A stretch of 64,000 bases of DNA from Latrodectus hesperus (taxonomy: Eukaryota > Arthropoda > Arachnida > Araneae > Theridiidae): positions 18,712,297-18,776,296 of the forward strand of contig CM075852.1 of assembly GCA_037975125.1 (NCBI GenBank). Reading direction: 5' to 3'. Shown one piece after another: positions 57,688 to 64,000 of the stretch; the first letter of the stretch is position 1, and each line of letters starts with the position of its first letter. Under the pieces are notes generated by a model. It worked only from the letters and a program-made list of their open reading frames with translations, did no database searches and was not told where the DNA came from. The translations under genes were made by a program, and so were the position numbers.

Positions 57688-57979
57688 GCCGACCGATTGG
57701 CTGAGTGGTTAGCGTTCCTGACTCCTGAGCTGTTGGTCCCGGGTTGGAATCCCGGTTCGGGCATGAATGTTTCTTTCCTTCTTTGTTCTCTCTGTCCTTT
57801 CTTTTGTGATGTTGTATGAATGTGGCCCTTCCTATAAACAGGTTTGTGGTGGTATGGCGCGGTTAAAGCTCCTCCCCTCTGTGACTTGGTTCACAGGTGC
57901 CCGCTGGGTAACGACAAATGAGTAGCAGTCTCTGGCCTTGTTGTGGCATAGGGTTCAACCTTCTTGTGCCCGCCATTGG
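57688..57979 (+). mobile_element. SINE C, copy 2
   Basis: GCCGACCGATTGGCTGAGTG and GTTAGCGTTCCTGACTCC form the tRNA-like head, with box B GGTTGGAATCCCGGTTCGGG. The body matches the reverse complement of 49189-49495: GAATGTGGCCCTTCC, AAACAGGTTTGTGGTGG, GTGACTTGGTTCACAGG, CGCTGGGTAACGAC, CTGGCCTTGTTGTGGCATAG. The end TGGAAAAAAATG may belong to a target duplication with GAAAAATG on the left. The tRNA-like part is better preserved than in copy 1. Confidence 0.92.
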
Positions 57980-60900
57980 AAAAAAATGTATCAATGTATA
58001 ATTTTCATTTAATGTTCTTTTCTTCTAATAAACAATGCTTATTGTTACTGACAGAATATAACAGTCTAAACTAAATCATTTTATGACCAGAAGTTACTTT
58101 TTAATTTATAAAATTTTGATCCCTTTAAATTATAATATTCTTGCTTAGTAACATTTGAACCTATGATTGAACTGTCTTTATTATTTATATTTAAAAAATG
58201 ATTATCATCTTAATTATTAAAATTTCTCAAAACAAAATTTTTTACGGATGTTCGCATGTAATTTGATGGACAGTTACTTTTTTCCAGAATCACTGTATAT
58301 TTTCCCTAACATGTAGTTGATTTAGGTACTGATTTTTTCACAACATCGTATTTTTTAAATAAAATCCCTGTCGCAACATTTCATCTATTTAATTTTCACC
58401 GAAATAGTGCTAATCGAAAAACGTTTACCCGCAAGTTCCCTGACTTTCTTATAAAACATAGATTTTTATTATTTTCAATCCCACTTAACACCTTTTATAT
58501 TAAAGTCCTTAAAATTGAAATCTAGGCATAAAAATATGTTTGTAGAATAAATAAAAATTGTATTTGAAAAGAAATTAAATATGCAAGAAATTTAATCATT
58601 TTAATTAAATTTTGAATGAGGAAGTAAACTGTCCTTATTTTATTGATTAAAATACATATGCATTAGCATTAAAATAATTAGTTTCCTAACATCAAAATAA
58701 AAAATATATAACATACCTTAATACATTACATCTTGTATTAATTCAATATTTTTTTCAATGTTGATGTAATACTTGATACACATAAATTAAAAACTGTTTT
58801 CAAAAAGTATGCACGTTATCTTTATAATCAACTTACAAATACAGTTTATATTTAACTTTCAAAATATTATATTTTGCTTAATATCACTAAATATTTTTAC
58901 ATGTATAGTTTTTATTTGTGCAAAATATTTTTAATTTTTATAAATAAACTTTGGGAATAAAAATTTTGTAAAGGAGTATTTGTGTCAAATAATTAAAAAA
59001 CCGTTAGAAAATGTTTTATCGTTTTAATAGAATAGATATAAAATCAAATACGTTTTAAATTTCCTTAAAGAAAGTAATCCATACATTTAAATCCCTCCCC
59101 AAATCATGAAGTGTTTTGGTTGAGGGATTTGAAAACACTTGGTGGACTAAATTTTGATTCGGAATAACTTGTTCGATTGACCTCGGACAGATTTCCTATA
59201 GAAAAAAAAGTTTATATTTGCAGTTGAAATTACCCATAATTTTACTTGGATTTAAATAAATCTCTACTTTGAAATAACTAAGAATTATTCTAAAAATATA
59301 CTTGAGAATACCATTTGGACTTTCTTCGAAAAAAATTTTTTATTACTTCCGTATCGTCTGCAGGGAGAGAAGAATCATTTCTCAGAAATGGTAAATTCGG
59401 AAGTAGCAAAACTCTTGTGTCATAAAAAAAATAACCATATCACTGAAAATAATACGATAAAAACATTCAACGAAATTATTTAGTTGATAGCTACTTGGAA
59501 AAAATTTCCATTCGAACATTTTTGCAGAAAATCATAATGACTTTCTATCAACTTCAGACATAAATCTAACAATTTCTTTTAAATTCACTAAAATAATGAG
59601 CAGTTACCAATTTTCTATTTATTTATAACACAGAAGTAAAATTAATATACATTGTTAAAATGATTTTATTCTGTTTCAATGTTGTTAATGTTATTTTTCA
59701 TATAATTATTATGCTTTGTTAGTACTGCTTTTCTTTGTATTAGAAGATGTGAGCTATTAAAAGGAATATAAGGATTATTACATTTGTAGTAAATAGCAAG
59801 ATAACTTATCTAAAAATTAAATAAATTATAGAAATCCTAGAATGAAAAAAATTTTTAGTTTTTATAAAATTAAGTATATTTTGTTATGTTTTTAATATAC
59901 TTAATTGTGTGTGTGGGGGATAATAGCATATTGGTTTGAAATATAATTGAATCGAGGCTTTTTTACAGTAAGTTAAGTTAACCATACCATCATTTCAGTA
60001 GAATTCAAATTATCTATTAAAATCCTCTATTTATCAGGTTTTACTTTCTTTTACTTTCTTCTATTGTGGTAAGAAGATTAAGTACTCAAATTGTAAAGAA
60101 CTAAGGACATTAAGAATCCAATATTTCTTTTAATTTTTTTTTATTTCAAGAAATTGGCAAATATATTTAAAAATATTTTTTTCTATTTACAATGTTCTTT
60201 TCCAAATAAATGGAGAGAATTATTATGCATAATAACTTGTTTCATCACATAATGCAATAAGCTTTTGAATGAAAATTTCACAGTAGATTTAAATATTCGG
60301 AATTTATTATTTTTCATGTTTTAACCATTTTCACAAATCCACAATTCAAAAATTTTACACCCAAATAGAGTTAATGATATATAACAATAGGATTTTCATG
60401 AGAAGTTTAGGCAAACTTTTGAAAAATAGAAAGTTGTAAATCATAAAAATAATCAGGAATATATAAAAATATGAGTTTCAATCATAAAGTATATGAATAA
60501 TATACTATATGATAAATATCGCATATTTAAGAATAATATTAGTATCCTCTCTGTGCTATTTATTTTATACTCTAGCAAAGTATCTTCATTATAATATTTC
60601 TTCACAAAAAAATAACGTTTGCAATGAAAAATATTTTAAAAGATTATGTTTTCATCTTTACTGCGCAAATGTATTTTTAAACTGGTACAGTTCAAAAATC
60701 TGCAAATTTAGATTGTCCTGATAATTTAAAATTGATTATAAAAGTCTTTTACGAAATAAAAAAGTTAACTTGATTAGATTTACATACATCATATAAAAAT
60801 GAACAATCACGAATTTTCAACGTTTTCCAATAATAGAAACTCTCTTAAAATTATAATTTGGGTATAAATTTTAGAATATATGAACTTTCATGCACTTTAG

Positions 60901-61320
60901 AAATGCTAGTGGATAAAAGCATAATCATTTAAATATAACGTTTGATGATATTAATTTTTATTTGATCTATTAAAACTAAATAGGAAGATAACGAATTAAA
61001 AATAATATTTTCAAAATTGAAAATGTATATTTGCATAGTTTTATAGCGCAATTCTGTTACAAATATTAAAAAAAATTTTTTTTTCTTTACTAGGATGTTT
61101 TAAAATTTTCATGAAAAACAATTTTCCACAAAATATTTGACATTCAAATCGTAACTGCATATTTTTCATTCAAAATATTTCACCTAATGTGTTTTCTCAG
61201 TGAAAATAATAATATAAACTGTGTTTCTATAAATTAAAATTAAGTAAAATGAAAGTTAAAAAAATTCGAAACCGAAAGTATGCCAAGACAATATTTACTG
61301 GAAGGAAAAATTTTAAATTA
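57980..61320. other. AT-rich, no gene seen
   Basis: It contains an interleaved pair of inverted repeats at 59089-59140 (see findings). No coding signal otherwise. Confidence 0.6.
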
Positions 61321-61356
61321 TTTTTCTCGCCAAGCGAGCGAGCATTGGCGCTTTCG

Positions 61357-61364
61357 TGACGTCA
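61357..61364. promoter_or_regulatory. CRE palindrome TGACGTCA in a CpG-rich patch
   Basis: The site lies in TTTCGTGACGTCACATCG, within about 200 bases (61327-61530) rich in CG dinucleotides (AAGCGAGCGAGC, GACCGCGCGCATC), which are rare elsewhere in the window. This suggests a promoter with a bZIP (CREB/ATF) input. Function is inferred. Confidence 0.5.
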
Positions 61365-61418
61365 CATCGAATGTCCCCACGCTGTCTTGGACCGCGCGCA
61401 TCTTTCTCTCTCCGTTAG

Positions 61419-61525
61419 AGTAGATCCAAGCTTACAGAGATGTGCAAGAGATTAACAGTGCTCCGCGGCTTCTTTTACCTCCAACTGTGATTATATCAAC
61501 ATTTCCACCGATGCCCCTCAAAAAG
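61419..61525 (+). CDS. Candidate exon with splice donor at the CpG-rich patch
   Basis: The donor GTTAGT at 61526 follows ATGCCCCTCAAAAAG. Two readings are possible. In the first, this is a first exon: the CRE site is the promoter, the 5' UTR runs from about 61400, and the start ATG is at 61511 (M-P-L-K-K, ending in phase 0). In the second, it is an internal exon starting after CTTACAG (61437), with an open frame DVQEINSAPRLLLPPTV... containing a Pro-rich PPMPLKK end. A pyrimidine-rich TCTTTCTCTCTCCGTTAG (ending 61418) could be a third start. The setting favours a first exon of a gene that continues beyond the window. Family not recognised. Confidence 0.4.
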
Positions 61526-64000
61526 GTTAGTGCGCCAAGGCCAGCTGTAAAGTCGTATTTCCTTGGAGAATATTTTTATGCATTACTTATATGAAATGGA
61601 GTGTTCTACAAAGTGTTTATTTTTCTCAACCCATTAGTGAGTGCGAAACATTCGCATATGTTTATGTATTCAGGGTGTTCAAATCTTTAGAAAAAACCTT
61701 CAGGTAAGGTTTAAAATATTATTCCGTTGCTTGCAATGCTTGTTTTGCACGTGAATGCATGAGAGCTGCACGACCTTGAAATATGCACTAATGTTAATTA
61801 GTTTTTAGAGGGCAGTAAGTAAATAAAAAGCTATGTTTGCAATTTTATCTTAAATTAAAGAAAGTCCAAATTAATAGTTTCATGTAAAAGATTGTCTTAA
61901 ATTAATACAGAATTATATACCAATGTTTCTTATCAAAAGTTTAAGAAATGAAAAAAAACATATTCTATATATATATGTAAACATATGTTAATATTTACTC
62001 AACTTGATTAAAATAATGAAGTAAAGAGGTACTTATGAAATTTAATTTACTACTTAATTTATTTTTATCAGATAAAATATTCGAATTATCATAAAATGAT
62101 ATACATAACTGTATTTTAGTGAAAACTTTTGATATCTTTTTATTCTTTGCACAAATCACTCTTATACAAATTGACCAAAAGAAAATTAAAATCAGGCTTA
62201 AGAAAATATCACTTTTCAGTAAGGTTTCTTCAAATAGATGTTTCTGTTTATCGTAAAATTACTAAATTTAAATATTAATAATAGATTTAATAAAATTTTT
62301 AATTCCTTACAATTCACTTTTTCAATTCTAAATAAAAATTTTTAATTTCAAAATAAATTATCGATTGATCAATATTCTGTAAAAATTTTAAGATGTATAT
62401 AATAGTACTTTTAATATACTAGTACTTATATAATAATTGTACTTTTCTAAGAAAATTATACTAATTAAGGTGCAGTATTAAAAGAAATTCTAGAAAACAA
62501 GATCTTAGATCATATAGAATTATTGGATTATAATCTTAATAATTATTAATAAGTTAATAATTATATATTTATATCGTAAAAAGTTTTAGTTATAAAATAA
62601 AAAAGATATTTTTAAAAATTCAATAAATATATATACAGTTTGTTCTTTTATATTTCCGTTCCTCTTTATTTCTCGATAACTTAAATATATCTCCAATTTT
62701 CTACAAATGAAATCCGCAATTATATTTACTTATCATTAGTATAAGAATTTACAATTGGGAAAAATAATATTTCACAGTTACATGTCTTTCCGATATAAAT
62801 TGTACGAAGAAATTTTTTTATGTGAAATAGGTCACTTTATTACTTTAGTGTATAAAATTTTAATAGAGTATTACGAGAGATTTTTTTGATAGATGTTTTC
62901 CCGTTCGTTTTCAAAATTTTTGTTACAAAACTTTTGAAGTAATAAATATTTTCACCAAGATTAAATTTTCGCAAGTTAATAACATTCATTTAGAAGTTTA
63001 TTAGAATAGTTTAAAATTATAAAATTTTTCTTAAGATTTTTATAATTTTAAACTATTCTTAAATAGAACAGTTCAACGTATTATTTTATTTCAAAAAAAT
63101 ATGTGCCAGAGAATTAGATTGAAAATTTGTTTTTCCCATTTTAAAAGAATTGTGATTTTTACGAAAAGAAACCAAAATAAAGATGTTGTTCATATGATAT
63201 AGTTAACTTTCCATTAAAAAAATTATATAGAAATGTCTTCCATTTTAAGGAAAACTAAATTTTAAAAAGTAATTAAAAATTAATGTTAGTATTTTAATAG
63301 TAAAATTAAGAGACTAAAGAGTGTGTTTGAGCAACTTATAAATGTTTTCCTCAGCTTATTTATTAAATTATTTATAAATTAAAATGATTTTTCTAATGTA
63401 TTATTGATATTTTTTAAGTTAACATGTTAAGAAAATTATAAAATATCATCAAATGAATGATTTTTTATAAAAAATATAATTTCAGAGACACATTCTCATA
63501 TATTTCATACCGGCTTTAAGTGAACACACATTTAAATGATTTATATCGAATGTTTGAAAATATTTTTAATGTGGTGCTATTTTTATAAATGATAAGTCAA
63601 GTATTTCAATCTTCAATACTAATACGGCAAAAAAAAAAAAAAAAGATTTAGTAAATTTAAATTGACAACAAAGTTATTACGATTTTTGCCACTGACCACT
63701 TTTTTTAATGAATTTTCTTTGAAAATAAATTTATGAAATTGAAGAAATATTTTTAATGAAGATTTAATTCTATAGTAATTGCCAATTCTATAAAGTAATC
63801 ACCATTCTTTTTCTCAGTGGATTAATTTAAGTTCAAATCCGAAGAGTAAATCCAAAGCAATATATTCTTCTGTCTCTGAATTGTGTCTCGGGGTAAAGTT
63901 TTAGGGTTGTTCTCTTGACTATTGTTGGTTGCCCATTGTGTAACTCTGGTGCAAAATATATTTCAATTGAAAGTTAATAATACTATTTGGTAAAATGTAA
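61526..64000. other. AT-rich, probably intron
   Basis: No further exon is recognised. One hairpin is listed separately. Poly-A lies near 63630-63645. Confidence 0.5.
63003..63059. repeat. Perfect 22-bp inverted repeat with 13-base loop
   Basis: AGAATAGTTTAAAATTATAA... (63003-63024) and its exact reverse complement (63038-63059). Confidence 0.9.

Noticed and set aside
57688..57765. tRNA-like sequence as a possible functional tRNA gene
   Set aside because: It is the head of SINE C. Box B is altered, there is no terminator, and the body is shared with 49189-49495.

Overview
The window looks like nuclear DNA from an arthropod, most likely an orb-weaving spider. That placement is an inference. 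It rests on the strongly AT-rich sequence with long non-coding stretches, GT-AG split exons, many mariner, Tc1, pogo and hAT remnants, tRNA-derived SINEs with long target-site duplications, and LINE RNase H fragments of a type I associate with spider genomes. There is no operon structure, prophage or CRISPR array. Most open reading frames are chance frames in AT-rich DNA.

Layout. Positions 1-1015 hold two minus-strand LINE RNase H fragments. A cluster of CRE-like sites (2664-2712) precedes a short candidate first coding exon (2917-2977). Two further exons at 18535-18650 and 21486-21545 join to it in phase and give a 79-residue N-terminal segment of a gene I do not recognise. The 15.5-kb first intron carries three identical tRNA-His(GUG) genes on the minus strand, each with the same two short upstream blocks. 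One block (TAGATGGCAGCACT) matches the core CTCF consensus and occurs about eight times in the window, twice inside a SINE family. A possible SH3-type exon lies at 24260-24319.

From about 29.8 to 51.1 kb is a transposon graveyard: a pogo/Tigger remnant with a SINE inside it, four SINE families (A-D here), a non-autonomous DNA element with 8-bp target duplications, a hAT-like MITE, a degenerate Tc1, a full-length but broken mariner (42001-43273), an internally deleted mariner (45762-46635) and the 3' end of a LINE. From 51 to 64 kb the sequence is nearly featureless apart from a (TA)n tract, one unexplained 160-codon ORF, a SINE C copy, several hairpins and a CpG-rich patch near 61.35-61.53 kb that has a CRE palindrome and a plausible exon with a splice donor.

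The most interesting signal is the tRNA-His neighbourhood: identical genes, diverged flanks, and two conserved upstream blocks whose order is also found inside SINE D. This suggests a shared regulatory or insulator-like module. It is a hypothesis from sequence alone.
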